Of a stretch of 49,937 nucleotides of DNA, positions 16,046 to 24,701 are shown piece after piece. This DNA comes from a bacterium (GTDB lineage Bacteria > ARS69). Numbering within the stretch: position 1 is the first letter of the stretch; each line of letters opens with the position of its first letter. The translations under genes were made by a program, and so were the position numbers. The stretch spans positions 1 to 49,937 of the forward strand of contig JALGZR010000009.1 of the NCBI GenBank assembly GCA_025774805.1, in the 5' to 3' direction. The notes beneath the pieces were generated by a model that was given only the letters and a program-made list of their open reading frames with translations, was not told the origin of the DNA and did no database searches.

Positions 16046-17485
16046 TCAGTCCTCCTTCCCGGCGGGGAGTCCGAGCCAGCCCAGGACCTCGCTCGCGATC
16101 CTCTCGGCCTCGGCCACGCAATGGTTCACGGACACGCCGCGGTAGGAGCTGCCCGACAAGAAGAGACCGGGATATCTCGACCTCGCCGCGTCGATGGCGG
16201 CCAGTCTCGCCACGTGCCCGGGCTCGAACTGGGCAATGGCCCGCTCGTGCCGGATGATCCAGTTTCGTTCCGGACTCGATCGCAGGCCGTAGAGCCCGCG
16301 TAGCTCGTCGAAACAGAGTCGGGCGAGGGATTCGTCGCCCTGCTCCACGACCTCCGGGTCTTGCGCGCCCCCCACCATGCAGCGGACCAGCACTTTGTCC
16401 TCGGGTGCCCGGCGCCGGAAGATGCTCGAGGACCAGAGCACTCCGATCAGTCGGCGGCGCTCGGACGACGGGATCAGCATCCCGAACCCGTTCAGGGGAT
16501 GGCTCACGTCGCCGCGGGCGAAGGCCAGGGTCACGACGACCAGCGGGGCGTAGGGGATTTCACCGAGAAGCCGCCGGAGATCGGAATCCGGCAGATGGTC
16601 GCGCGCTCGATGGGCCGGGGAGGTGTCTACGATCGCGTGGAACGGACCGCACTTCTCCGCTCCGGCGCATACCCACCACGCGCCTTTCTCCCGGACGAGT
16701 CGATCCACTGCGAACCCGGTGCGGAGCGATCCTCGGAGGGAGTCTCCCAGACGTTTCGGCAGCGTTCCCATTCCCTCCCGGAAGCTGCAGAGCGTGCCGC
16801 CCGGGCCCACCGCGGAAGGACCGGATCCGTTCTTCCGGCGCTCGCGGGACAGGCGGATCATCGCGCGGAACAGACCCCCGTAGTCTCGCTCGAGCTCGAC
16901 CATTCGGGGAAAGGTCGCGGCCAGGCTCAGCCGGCGCGAGTCGCCGGCGAAGATCCCCTTGACCATGGGATCGAGAAGCCGCTCCGCGAACGCGCGCCCC
17001 AGGCGGCGCCGGCCGAAGGCATCGACGGTCTCGTCCTTCTCCGGATCCGTCCCGGCCTCTCCGAGACCTCGGCGCGGGGGCAGGATGATCTCTGCCGCCA
17101 TCCGGAGCTTCGCCCCCGGAGACAGAACGTCGGACCGGAGGAACGCAATCGGGGAGAGCGGCACTTCCCGCAGGCGACCGCCGATCAGGAGAAACCGGTG
17201 CCGAGCCGAGTCTTCGCTGGGAAGAAGGTCCTCGCGCAGTCCCAGGCGGTCCACGAGCCTCAACGTCGCGGGCTCGTTGTCGAGGAACCCGTTCGGGCCC
17301 CACTCCAGGTGATAGCCCTCTTCGTGCAAGGTGCGCAGCTTGCCGCCGACCTCGCCGTCCCTTTCGAAGACGGTCACCTCGATCTCGTGACCCCTCCCTG
17401 CCGCCAGAGCCTCGAGTTGGCTCGCGGTGCTCAATCCGGCGATTCCCGCGCCGACGACGGCGACCGCAGGCGGGCGCTCAGGCAT
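16046..17485 (-). CDS. hemY: Protoporphyrinogen oxidase, HemY type
   Basis: 479 residues. An FAD-dependent oxidase that removes six hydrogens from protoporphyrinogen IX (or coproporphyrinogen III in some lineages). The N-terminal Rossmann motif VAVVGAGIAGLSTASQLE, the second box FERDGEVGGKLRT and the substrate-side GYHLEWGPNGFLDNEP are family hallmarks. The C-terminal LFLSGSSYRGVSVNHCVAEA completes the FAD site. This enzyme classically uses oxygen, while HemN in the same operon is oxygen-independent, a mix seen in organisms of low or variable oxygen. The start overlaps hemH by 8 bp. Confidence 0.95.
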   Translation of the reverse strand: MPERPPAVAVVGAGIAGLSTASQLEALAAGRGHEIEVTVFERDGEVGGKLRTLHEEGYHLEWGPNGFLDNEPATLRLVDRLGLREDLLPSEDSARHRFLLIGGRLREVPLSPIAFLRSDVLSPGAKLRMAAEIILPPRRGLGEAGTDPEKDETVDAFGRRRLGRAFAERLLDPMVKGIFAGDSRRLSLAATFPRMVELERDYGGLFRAMIRLSRERRKNGSGPSAVGPGGTLCSFREGMGTLPKRLGDSLRGSLRTGFAVDRLVREKGAWWVCAGAEKCGPFHAIVDTSPAHRARDHLPDSDLRRLLGEIPYAPLVVVTLAFARGDVSHPLNGFGMLIPSSERRRLIGVLWSSSIFRRRAPEDKVLVRCMVGGAQDPEVVEQGDESLARLCFDELRGLYGLRSSPERNWIIRHERAIAQFEPGHVARLAAIDAARSRYPGLFLSGSSYRGVSVNHCVAEAERIASEVLGWLGLPAGKED

Positions 17486-18602
17486 GGGCCCGCTCCCGCT
17501 CCTCGACCGCCGGTGCCTCCCCGCCCTCGAACGCGACCGTCACCAGGTGGTCGGCCAGGGACTTCAGCCAGCCCGCGTCCAGGTTCAGCGCCTCGCCGCG
17601 GACGAAGTCCTCCACGCCCAGGCCCCGGGCCTCTCCGGCCAGCCACTGATCCAGCTCCTGTAGGGTCTCGATGTGCTCGCACGTGAAGCTGACCGGAATC
17701 ACGAGCAGCCGGCGGCACCCCCGGACCACGAGGCGCCGGGTCTCTTCCAGGACGAACGGTCCGATCCATCGGATGGGGCCGACCTGGCTCTGGAAGGCCA
17801 GGAGCGGACGAGCGGCGCCCATCACCCCATGCCACCAGCTCCCGATGTCGGCCAGGCGGGAGGAGAGGTGCTCATGGACGCCGGCCACGGTCGCACGCGT
17901 CTGGGAGAGGTAGGGATCGCCCTGACGAATGAATCTCTGGGGCAGCGAGTGAGCCACGAAGAGAAGGGCGCACTGCTCCGGGGCCACGCCCTGCCCCGCC
18001 CAGCTCCGGAGCGCCGGCTCCGCTCGGCCCGAAAGAGCGGCGAGGTATCCGGGCAGGTCGTGCCATTCCGGAATCACGTGGACGGCGGCGTCGGGGGCGA
18101 GCTCCGAGAGAGCGCGCAGCACCTTTCGAAGAACGGTTCCGGTGGTCGCTTCCGCATACTGCGGGTACATGGGCAACACCAGGTACTGTCGCGCTCCCCT
18201 CTCCCACAGCGCACGGACGGCCTGCTCCGGGAACGGATGCCAGTAGCGCATGGCCGGCTCCGCCTCGAAGGGAAGACCGCGGTCGCGTGCCAGCTCCGCG
18301 AGTCGCTCGCCCTGTTTGCGGGTCCACTCGAGCTGGGGGGAGGCGCCCCCGTAACCCAGGGAGAGATAGCGATCGCGGACCTCCTTCGCGCGGCGGAAGA
18401 CGAGCCACGACCCGATCACGCGTGAAAGGGGGGTTGGGAGAGGCAGAACGGCGGGATCCGCGAAGAGATTGCGGAGGAAGGGAGCGACCGAATCCGGTCC
18501 GTCGGGCCCTCCCATGCCGCCGAGGATCAGTCCCGTCTTCTTGTCCGCGTCGAGAATCGCCCGAGGGACCGCGTGCTTTCGCGCCGGCCGCTTCCTCGTC
18601 AT
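17478..18602 (-). CDS. hemH: Ferrochelatase HemH
   Basis: 374 residues. It inserts Fe2+ into the porphyrin ring. Family motifs are GLILGGMGGPDGPDSVAPFLRNLF near the N-terminus, VLPMYPQYAEATTGTV, the metal-site histidine in LFVAHSLPQRFI, and the C-terminal signature IPVSFTCEHIETLQELD. The start ATG 18600-18602 overlaps the hemN stop as TGATG. It has an approximately 20-residue basic N-terminal extension relative to short ferrochelatases. Confidence 0.95.
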   Translation of the reverse strand: MTRKRPARKHAVPRAILDADKKTGLILGGMGGPDGPDSVAPFLRNLFADPAVLPLPTPLSRVIGSWLVFRRAKEVRDRYLSLGYGGASPQLEWTRKQGERLAELARDRGLPFEAEPAMRYWHPFPEQAVRALWERGARQYLVLPMYPQYAEATTGTVLRKVLRALSELAPDAAVHVIPEWHDLPGYLAALSGRAEPALRSWAGQGVAPEQCALLFVAHSLPQRFIRQGDPYLSQTRATVAGVHEHLSSRLADIGSWWHGVMGAARPLLAFQSQVGPIRWIGPFVLEETRRLVVRGCRRLLVIPVSFTCEHIETLQELDQWLAGEARGLGVEDFVRGEALNLDAGWLKSLADHLVTVAFEGGEAPAVEERERAHA

Positions 18603-19978
18603 CAGACCGTCCTCGAAAACACCGGCTTGCCCCCCGTGGGATCCAGATACGCATCCAGCTCCATGCAGAGGTTCCGGAGAAAGAACCTTCCGGTTTCCGT
18701 CACGGCCACCCGATCGGTCTCGAAGCGGACGAGTCCGTCCTTCTCGTAGGGCCGCAGCCGCTCCAGCTCCTCACGGAGTGCTTCGTGGAGCCTCACTCCG
18801 AATCGCGCCGAGGTCAGGTCGAAGGGGAGCTCGAGGTTGCACATCAGGTTCAGAATGGACTCGCGCCGGAGCAGATCATCCGGGCTCAGACGATGCCCGC
18901 GAACGACCGGGAGCCGATCGGACTCGAGCGCCTGCTGCCATCCGTCGAGACTCGAGTCGTTCTGGACGAAGCGATTCGCCAGGTCCCCGATGCCGCTCAC
19001 CCCGAAGGCCAGAAGGTGCTCGGCCGGTCGGGTCGTGTATCCCATGAAGCTCCGGTGGAGCGAGCGCCGTTGGAGCGCGACGGCGAGCTCGTCGTCGCTC
19101 CGGGCGAAGTGATCGAGGCCGATCCACTCGTACCCGGCGGCCTGGAACCGCTCCACGGCGAGCTGGAAGAGACGGAACTTGTCGTTCGGCGCGGGCAGGA
19201 ACGTCGTGTCGACCTTCTTCTGGTTCGGGCGCACCCAGGGGACGTGGGCATAGCTGTAGCAGGCCACTCGGTCCGGCCGGAGCTCCAAGATCGTGCTCAG
19301 GGTCCGCTCGAAAGACTCCGGGGTCTGGGCGGGGAGACCGTAGATGAGGTCGAGGTTGACGCTCTCGAAACCGGCGTCCCGGCAGGCGGAGTAGAGCTCG
19401 CGGGTGGGGTGCTCGTGTTGGGTCCTTCCGATCGCCTTCTGGACCCGGCGGTCGAAGTCCTGGATCCCCAGACTGATCCGATTGAAGCCGAGCTCTCGGA
19501 GAAGAAAGATCTGCTCCCGCGTCGCGATGCGGGGGTCGATCTCGATGGAGATCTCTCCTTCGGGCTCGATCTCGAACGCCGAGCGGATCATTCCGAACGC
19601 GCGGCGGAGCTGTGACTCGTCCAGGTAGTTCGGGCTGCCGCCGCCCCAGTGAAGCTGGACGACACGGCGCTTCCGTCCGAGGAAACTCGTGACGAGTCCC
19701 AGCTCCCGTTCCACGTGGTCCAGGTAGCCGTCGATGATCTCGGGGTCCCGGGACACGATGGAATTGCAGCCGCAGTAGTGACAGCGGGCCAGACAGAACG
19801 GGAGATGCAGGTAGAGGGACAGCTCGTCCTCGGGGAGCCGGGCGAGATCCCCGAGGGCCCGGCGATACTCGGCATCGCCGACCTCGGGTGTCCAGACGGG
19901 CACCGTGGGGTAGCTCGTGTAGCGAGGCCCCGGCCGGTCGTACTTGGAGAGGAGCTCGGTGGGGACGGCGACGCTCAC
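18602..19978 (-). CDS. hemN: Oxygen-independent coproporphyrinogen III oxidase HemN
   Basis: 458 residues from GTG 19978, which overlaps the hemE stop as GTGA; this coupling and the typical N-terminus (LLSKYDRPGPRYTSYPTVP) decide the start. The radical-SAM motif CLARCHYCGC (CxxxCxxC plus the fourth HemN-type Cys) distinguishes true HemN from HemW-like paralogues. The downstream LHWGGGSPNYL, ISIEIDPR and NRISLGIQDF are HemN signatures. It decarboxylates two propionates without oxygen. Confidence 0.96.
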   Translation of the reverse strand: MSVAVPTELLSKYDRPGPRYTSYPTVPVWTPEVGDAEYRRALGDLARLPEDELSLYLHLPFCLARCHYCGCNSIVSRDPEIIDGYLDHVERELGLVTSFLGRKRRVVQLHWGGGSPNYLDESQLRRAFGMIRSAFEIEPEGEISIEIDPRIATREQIFLLRELGFNRISLGIQDFDRRVQKAIGRTQHEHPTRELYSACRDAGFESVNLDLIYGLPAQTPESFERTLSTILELRPDRVACYSYAHVPWVRPNQKKVDTTFLPAPNDKFRLFQLAVERFQAAGYEWIGLDHFARSDDELAVALQRRSLHRSFMGYTTRPAEHLLAFGVSGIGDLANRFVQNDSSLDGWQQALESDRLPVVRGHRLSPDDLLRRESILNLMCNLELPFDLTSARFGVRLHEALREELERLRPYEKDGLVRFETDRVAVTETGRFFLRNLCMELDAYLDPTGGKPVFSRTV

Positions 19979-21018
19979 GCTTCGACCTCCGGACGGTGGC
20001 CGCGGACCGTCTCCACGAGCGTCTCGACGGCCTCGATCGGTGTCGTCGGCAGGATGCCGTGTCCCAGGTTGAAGACGTGCCCCGGCGCCAGGTCTCCCGC
20101 GCGGCAGATCTCCCGGGTGCGGCGACGGATCTCGTCGCGGCTTCCGTAGAGCACGGTGGGATCGAGATTGCCCTGTACGGGAAGGGAGCCCGTCTCGGCC
20201 AGCGCCGACGCGAGGTCGAACGTCCAGTCCAGTCCGAGGGCGTCGGCTCCGGATCCCACCATCTGCCGGAGGTACGGCGCCCCGCCCTTCATGAAGAGGA
20301 CGCGCGGCACGCCGGTGCCCTCCAGCGACTCGAAGATCCGACGCAGTCCGGGCAGGACGAGGATCTCGTAGTCCGCGGGGGTGAGAATTCCCGCCCACGT
20401 ATCGAACAACTGAACGGCGTCGACCCCCGCGCTCACCTGCATCCGGAGAAAATCCGCGATCTGATCGGTCAGCTTGGCGAGAAGCCTCCGGAGGAGATCG
20501 GGCCGTCCGTAGAGCATGCTCTTCAAACGAACGAAATCCTTGCTTCCACCACCCTCCAGGAGATAGGCGGCGAGCGTGAAGGGGGCACCGGCGAATCCGA
20601 TAAGGGGTGTCGTGCCGAGCTCTTCCCGCAGCGTCCGGATGGTGTCGCCCACGAAGGCGAGGTGCTCCCGGGAATCGACGATCCGAAGGGCGTCGACGTC
20701 GTCCTCGGATCGCACGGTGTGCAGCAAGCGCGGTCCCCCGTCGGTGAGCTCGAAGGGAGCGCCCATGGGCTCCAGCGGAACGAGAATGTCGCTGAAGAGG
20801 ATGGCCGCATCGAATCCGAAGCGTCGAATCGGTTGCAGTGTCACCTCACTCGCGAGCTCGGGGGTCTGGCAGAGCTCGGAGAACGTTCTCTTTTCCCGGA
20901 CCGCCCGATACTCCGGCAGATAGCGCCCCGCCTGTCTCATGATCCAGATCGGGCGACGCGACGTGGGCTGGCCGCGGAGTGCCGCGAGGAAGGGAGGAGT
21001 CACGGTGCCCGCCCTCAC
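19975..21018 (-). CDS. hemE: Uroporphyrinogen decarboxylase HemE
   Basis: 347 residues from GTG 21018, overlapping the hemL stop as GTGA. It removes four acetate carboxyls from uroporphyrinogen III. Family signatures are RRPIWIMRQAGRYLPEYR, ILFSDILVPLEPMG, GFAGAPFTLAAYLLEGGGS and VQGNLDPTVLYG, and the conserved GHGILP is near the C-terminus. Length is normal for the family. Confidence 0.96.
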   Translation of the reverse strand: MRAGTVTPPFLAALRGQPTSRRPIWIMRQAGRYLPEYRAVREKRTFSELCQTPELASEVTLQPIRRFGFDAAILFSDILVPLEPMGAPFELTDGGPRLLHTVRSEDDVDALRIVDSREHLAFVGDTIRTLREELGTTPLIGFAGAPFTLAAYLLEGGGSKDFVRLKSMLYGRPDLLRRLLAKLTDQIADFLRMQVSAGVDAVQLFDTWAGILTPADYEILVLPGLRRIFESLEGTGVPRVLFMKGGAPYLRQMVGSGADALGLDWTFDLASALAETGSLPVQGNLDPTVLYGSRDEIRRRTREICRAGDLAPGHVFNLGHGILPTTPIEAVETLVETVRGHRPEVEA

Positions 21019-22313
21019 GCCGTCATCTCCTGAGCGAGGCGCGTCAGCGCCCGGCGCGTCGCCTCGCCCGTGGCGAGGATGTCCCGCTCCGAGTGCGCCG
21101 CCGAGACGAATCCGACCTCGTAGCCCGAGGGTGCGAGATAGATGCCTTCCGAGAGCATGGCTCGATGGAAGGCGCGATAGGCCGACATGTCCGTCTCGAT
21201 CGATCCGAAGGAGCGCGGCGCGCTCTCCTGAAACGTCAACCAGAAGAGGGAAGCGACACGAACGATCCGGGCCGTGACGCCGCTGTCCCGGATCGCCTCC
21301 GCCAGGGCTCTCTCCAGGAGGGCGGCCTTGGACTCCAACTCCTCGTAGAAACCGGGCCGTCCCGTCTTCTCCAGGGTCGTGAGCCCGGCCGCCATCGCCA
21401 CCGGATTTCCGCTGAGCGTGCCCGCCTGGTACACGGGCCCGAGCGGGGAGACCGCGGCCAGGATGTCCCCTCGGCCGGCGAAGGCACCGACCGGCATGCC
21501 TCCTCCGAGAATCTTCCCGTAGGTCGCGAGATCCGGCCGGATGTCGAGCGACAGCGCGGCCCCGCCCGGGCCGACCCGGAAGCCGCTGATGACCTCGTCA
21601 AAGATGAGGAGCGCGCCGTGGTGAGCGGTGAGCTCGCGGCAGCGCCGGAGGAACTCGGGAGTCTGGACCAGAAGTCCCGCATTCGCGGGAACGGGCTCGA
21701 TGATCAGAGCCGCCACCTCGTCGCCGTGCTCTCGGAAGAAGCGGTCCAGCGCGGGCTCGTCGTCCAGAGGAAGTACGGCGGTGTGACGTGTGAAGTCCGC
21801 GGGGACCCCGCCGCTGGAGGGGGTCCCGAAGGTGGCGAGGCCGCTTCCGGCCTCCACCAGGAGACTGTCCGCGTGACCGTGGTAGCAGCCTTCGAACTTC
21901 ACGACGAGATCGCGGCCGGTGAATCCCCGCGCCACGCGAATCGCGCTCATGACGGCTTCCGTGCCGGAGCTCGTGAAGCGGATCTGGTCGAAGATCGGGA
22001 CCCTCTCCAAGACCGCCTCGGCCAGCAGGACCTCCCGGCGGCTGGGCGCGCCGAAGCTCATTCCCTCGGCCACCGCGTCCCGGACCGCCGTCACGACGTC
22101 GGGATCGGCGTGTCCGAGAATGAGCGGTCCCCAGCTCTGGCAGTAGTCCACGTAGCCTCGCCCGTCCTCACCCGTGAAGCGGCTGCCCGCCGCCCGGGCG
22201 AAGAAGACCGGGTCTCCGTCAACCGCCTGGAACGATCGGACCGGGCTGTTGACCCCGCCCGGCATGACGCGGCGGGCCCGCTCCCACCACGCGCTGTTTT
22301 CCGCCCGACTCAT
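21015..22313 (-). CDS. hemL: Glutamate-1-semialdehyde 2,1-aminomutase HemL
   Basis: 432 residues from ATG 22311-22313, chosen because AGGGGGTGG sits about 6 nt upstream; GTG 22322 is an in-frame alternative. A PLP enzyme producing 5-aminolevulinate. Signatures are VMPGGVNSPVRSF, FTSSGTEAVMSAIRVAR, FEGCYHGHADSLLV, LIFDEVISGFR and the PLP-lysine segment ATYGKILGGGMPVGAFAG. It leads the overlapping gene string hemL-E-N-H-Y-X-A, which lacks hemB, hemC and hemD; these must be elsewhere. Confidence 0.96.
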   Translation of the reverse strand: MSRAENSAWWERARRVMPGGVNSPVRSFQAVDGDPVFFARAAGSRFTGEDGRGYVDYCQSWGPLILGHADPDVVTAVRDAVAEGMSFGAPSRREVLLAEAVLERVPIFDQIRFTSSGTEAVMSAIRVARGFTGRDLVVKFEGCYHGHADSLLVEAGSGLATFGTPSSGGVPADFTRHTAVLPLDDEPALDRFFREHGDEVAALIIEPVPANAGLLVQTPEFLRRCRELTAHHGALLIFDEVISGFRVGPGGAALSLDIRPDLATYGKILGGGMPVGAFAGRGDILAAVSPLGPVYQAGTLSGNPVAMAAGLTTLEKTGRPGFYEELESKAALLERALAEAIRDSGVTARIVRVASLFWLTFQESAPRSFGSIETDMSAYRAFHRAMLSEGIYLAPSGYEVGFVSAAHSERDILATGEATRRALTRLAQEMTA

Positions 22314-22376
22314 TCGATCCACCCCCTGCGAAAGGCCTCGCGGTCTTCGAAGGTACCTCGCCAGGGGATTGTGAGT

Positions 22377-22394
22377 GTCACGGGATCGTCACGG
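22377..22394 (-). promoter_or_regulatory. PhoB/OmpR-like box upstream of hemL
   Basis: Two identical heptamers (CCGTGAC on the minus strand) separated by 4 bp, an 11-bp period. This is the geometry recognised by PhoB/OmpR-family winged-helix regulators. It lies 65-80 bp before hemL and just after an OmpR-family regulator gene. Which protein binds is inferred. Confidence 0.45.
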
Positions 22395-22430
22395 AGCGCG
22401 GCGAGCCGGTGAAAAAAGCGGGCTCGGGGA

Positions 22431-23120
22431 TCAGAGCGCGAGGCGATAGCCGGAGCCCCGGACGGTCAGAATGTGTCTCGGGTCGGCGGGATCGGGCTCC
22501 AAGATCTTGCGGAGGCGGACGATGAAGTTGTCGACGGTCCGCGTCGTCGGGCTGGCGTCGTAGCCCCAGACGCGGTCGAGGATGGTGAACCGATCCACCG
22601 GTTGACCCTGCCGCTCGGCGAGGAGACGGAGGATCATGACCTCCTTCTCCTTCAAGGTGAAGCGACCTCGGGGCGTATCGACCTCGAACGTCTCCAGGTC
22701 GACCCGACTGCCGCCGATCTCCAGGACGGTCGGCGTGGGCGTCTCCCGGTACCACTCCTGGCGACGGAAGATGCCCTTTATTCGGGCCAGAAGCTCGCCC
22801 AGGTTGAACGGCTTGGTCAGGTAGTCGTCGCCGCCCTCCTCGAGGCCGCGGATTCGATCCTCGTCCCGGTCGCGGGCCGTGAGGAAGAGTACGGGGACCC
22901 GGTCTCCGGCCCCTCGGAGGCGGCGGCAGAGCTCGAAACCGTCCATTCTCGGGAGCATCACGTCGAGGAGGATCAGGTCGATCCCGCCCCGTTCCCAGTA
23001 GCGAAGCCCTTCCTCGGCGGATCGCGCGAGAATCGGCTCGTGACCCTCCAGCTTCAAGTTGATCTGCAGGCCGTCCGCCAGGTGCTCGTCGTCTTCCACG
23101 ATGAGGATGCGCTTCCTCAC
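22431..23120 (-). CDS. OmpR/PhoB-family response regulator
   Basis: 229 residues from GTG 23120, overlapping the kinase stop as GTGA. The receiver domain carries ILIVEDDEH, the phospho-acceptor Asp in LILLDVMLPRMDG, FLTARD and YLTKPFNLGELLAR. The C-terminal winged helix has FTLKEKEVMILRLL, ILDRVWGYDASPTTRTVDNF and HILTVRGSGYRL. Its kinase is the overlapping upstream gene. The next gene downstream is hemL, 117 bp away, with a matching direct-repeat box between them, so regulation of heme synthesis is plausible. Confidence 0.95.
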   Translation of the reverse strand: MRKRILIVEDDEHLADGLQINLKLEGHEPILARSAEEGLRYWERGGIDLILLDVMLPRMDGFELCRRLRGAGDRVPVLFLTARDRDEDRIRGLEEGGDDYLTKPFNLGELLARIKGIFRRQEWYRETPTPTVLEIGGSRVDLETFEVDTPRGRFTLKEKEVMILRLLAERQGQPVDRFTILDRVWGYDASPTTRTVDNFIVRLRKILEPDPADPRHILTVRGSGYRLAL

Positions 23121-24223
23121 GGTCTCTCCTCTTCGTGCACGGGAAGCAGCACGATGAAGGTCGAGCCCTCGCCCTCCCGGCTCTCCACTTTCAGCCGACC
23201 TCCGAACGCCTCCACGTTTCGCCTCGCGAGATAGAGCCCGAGCCCCGCCCCGCGCGTCGGCCGGTGGGAGACATCGCCGGATTCCTCGATCCGGTAGAAG
23301 TCGTGAAAGATCTTCCTCTGGAACTGCTTGCGGATGCCGGGACCCCAGTCGCGGACCGAGAGCCGATGCCAGGAATCGGCCCGGTCCAGGGTGACGGAGA
23401 TTCGGGCCGGAGGGGGCGAGAACTTCATCGCATTGTGAATGAGATTCCGCAATGCCACGCCGAAGGCGGGCCGCTGGCCGAGGAAGTACCGGCCGTCGGG
23501 GAGGCGCGTCTCCACCTGCGCGCCCTCTTGGTCCAGCAGCTCTCTCATCTCGTCCAGAACCTCCCGCACCACGGCCGCGAGATCGAGGGGCTCGAAGGAT
23601 CGCGAATCGATCTTGCGGTCCCGGCTGGCGGCCAGCACCTGCTCCACCAGCTGCTCGAGCCGCCGAAAGTTCCTCATCATCCTCTGGTGGATCCGCGATC
23701 GATCCTGCGGTTCGAGGTCGGGGCGATCGAGCGTTTCCGCGTAGAGCTGCAGGCTGGCCAGCGGCGTTCGAAACTCGTGGGTCACTCCGGCCAGAAAGAG
23801 CTCGCGTGCCGTCCGGAACCTCCACTCGGCCCGGTAGGCCAGGGCCAGAACCGTCCCCACCGCGATCAGAAGACCCAGGAAGAAGATGCCCTCGTAGAGG
23901 AACATCCGCTCCCTCCGCCCGGCCTCGTATCGCACACGGTCCTCGACTCCGGGGTCGACCTCCAGCGCGGGCCCCTCCGGCGTCTCGCGGAGAACGAGGT
24001 CCGGGAAGTGCCTCCGAAGAAACGCCGCGGGGTCCTCCCGAAACGAATCCTGCGTTCCGAGCAGGACGGTCGCGACGGTTCGTTCCCGCTCGAGGCGCTC
24101 GAGGCGGTCCTCCTCGTAGCTCCGCCCTTCCCGGCCGAGGAAGATGACCCACCAGGTTCCCTGGGCCACGAGAAGGACCAGGAGGAGGCCGTAGAGTAGG
24201 CGGAGAGTGGGCAGATATCTCAT
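23117..24223 (-). CDS. Sensor histidine kinase
   Basis: 368 residues. TM1 (about 8-29), a short periplasmic domain of about 80 residues, and TM2 (about 110-130) lead without a recognisable HAMP domain into HisKA (AGVTHEFRTPLASLQ, H149). The HATPase domain has NLIHNAMKFS, DWGPGIR and GAGLGLYLARRNVEAFGG. The periplasmic part is too small to classify. It is translationally coupled to the downstream OmpR-type regulator and likely phosphorylates it. Confidence 0.93.
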   Translation of the reverse strand: MRYLPTLRLLYGLLLVLLVAQGTWWVIFLGREGRSYEEDRLERLERERTVATVLLGTQDSFREDPAAFLRRHFPDLVLRETPEGPALEVDPGVEDRVRYEAGRRERMFLYEGIFFLGLLIAVGTVLALAYRAEWRFRTARELFLAGVTHEFRTPLASLQLYAETLDRPDLEPQDRSRIHQRMMRNFRRLEQLVEQVLAASRDRKIDSRSFEPLDLAAVVREVLDEMRELLDQEGAQVETRLPDGRYFLGQRPAFGVALRNLIHNAMKFSPPPARISVTLDRADSWHRLSVRDWGPGIRKQFQRKIFHDFYRIEESGDVSHRPTRGAGLGLYLARRNVEAFGGRLKVESREGEGSTFIVLLPVHEEERP

Positions 24224-24272
24224 GACCGAGGGCTCTCGGCGGGGACTTTGCCCATCTTCACGCGAATCGACA

Positions 24273-24527
24273 TCAGGATCTCGACGACCACCACCGCCGA
24301 AGCCGTGCCCCGAGGAACTGGCCCGCGACGAAGGCGCTGATCAGGACCGGGAAAGTGCCGACATGCCAGCCGAGTCCCGCCATATGACGGAGCCCGACCA
24401 CGAAGGGAACGGGAGCGTGAACGGCCACGAACCAGAGCGGGGAGAACCGCTGGGCGCCGGCCCTCAGAAAGCCGAAGGGAAGATTGAGTAGCAACACGCC
24501 GAGGGCTACGGCGCTCAGTTCCTGCAT
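24273..24527 (-). CDS. Small membrane protein, unknown function
   Basis: 84 residues from ATG 24525-24527. It contains two or three hydrophobic helices (SAVALGVLLLNLPFGFLRAG, LWFVAVHAPVPFVVGLRHM, FPVLISAFVAGQFLGARL) and a basic tail. The VHAPVPFVVGLR and GWHVGTFPVL segments look like a conserved uncharacterised inner-membrane family. It ends 49 bp before the kinase, on the same strand, so it may be the first gene of that transcript. No function can be assigned. Confidence 0.7.
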   Translation of the reverse strand: MQELSAVALGVLLLNLPFGFLRAGAQRFSPLWFVAVHAPVPFVVGLRHMAGLGWHVGTFPVLISAFVAGQFLGARLRRWWSSRS

Positions 24528-24579
24528 GTTCCGGGGTCCGACGTCAGGGGCGGTGCTCCGCCGGGCATGGTACCATTTC

Positions 24580-24608
24580 TTGCCGGTCCCATGCGTCCGG
24601 AGTAAGAT
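24580..24608 (+). promoter_or_regulatory. Candidate sigma-70-type promoter for the spermidine-synthase-like gene
   Basis: TTGCCG (24580-24585), a 17-bp spacer and TAAGAT (24603-24608), each four of six to consensus. The predicted start near 24615 leaves an approximately 87-nt leader before GTG 24702. No competing pair is evident in the 174-bp divergent gap. Confidence 0.4.
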
Positions 24609-24701
24609 AACGGGTTCTTCCGTTGCGCATTTGCCTCGCACGGGTCTTCCCTCACCCACAAGTCGACAGGCGCGCTCGCAGACTGTCCGAGGCGTATCCA
24701 G

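Noticed and set aside
19978-20398. Upstream extension of the hemN frame
   Set aside because: It overlaps hemE antisense-like sequence with no HemN similarity; GTG 19978 gives the standard N-terminus.
23120-24152. Long upstream extension of the 22431-23120 regulator frame
   Set aside because: It is out of frame with the histidine kinase that clearly occupies this region.
24567-24576. ATGGTACCAT palindrome, with ATGGTACCA also at 32345-32353
   Set aside because: Two short matches in divergent gaps are compatible with chance; no further copies support a motif.
24610-24632. GG-N10-GC pattern before the spermidine-synthase-like gene (possible sigma-54 site)
   Set aside because: Only the GG and TTGC are present; the TGGCAC context is absent, and a sigma-70-like pair lies just upstream.
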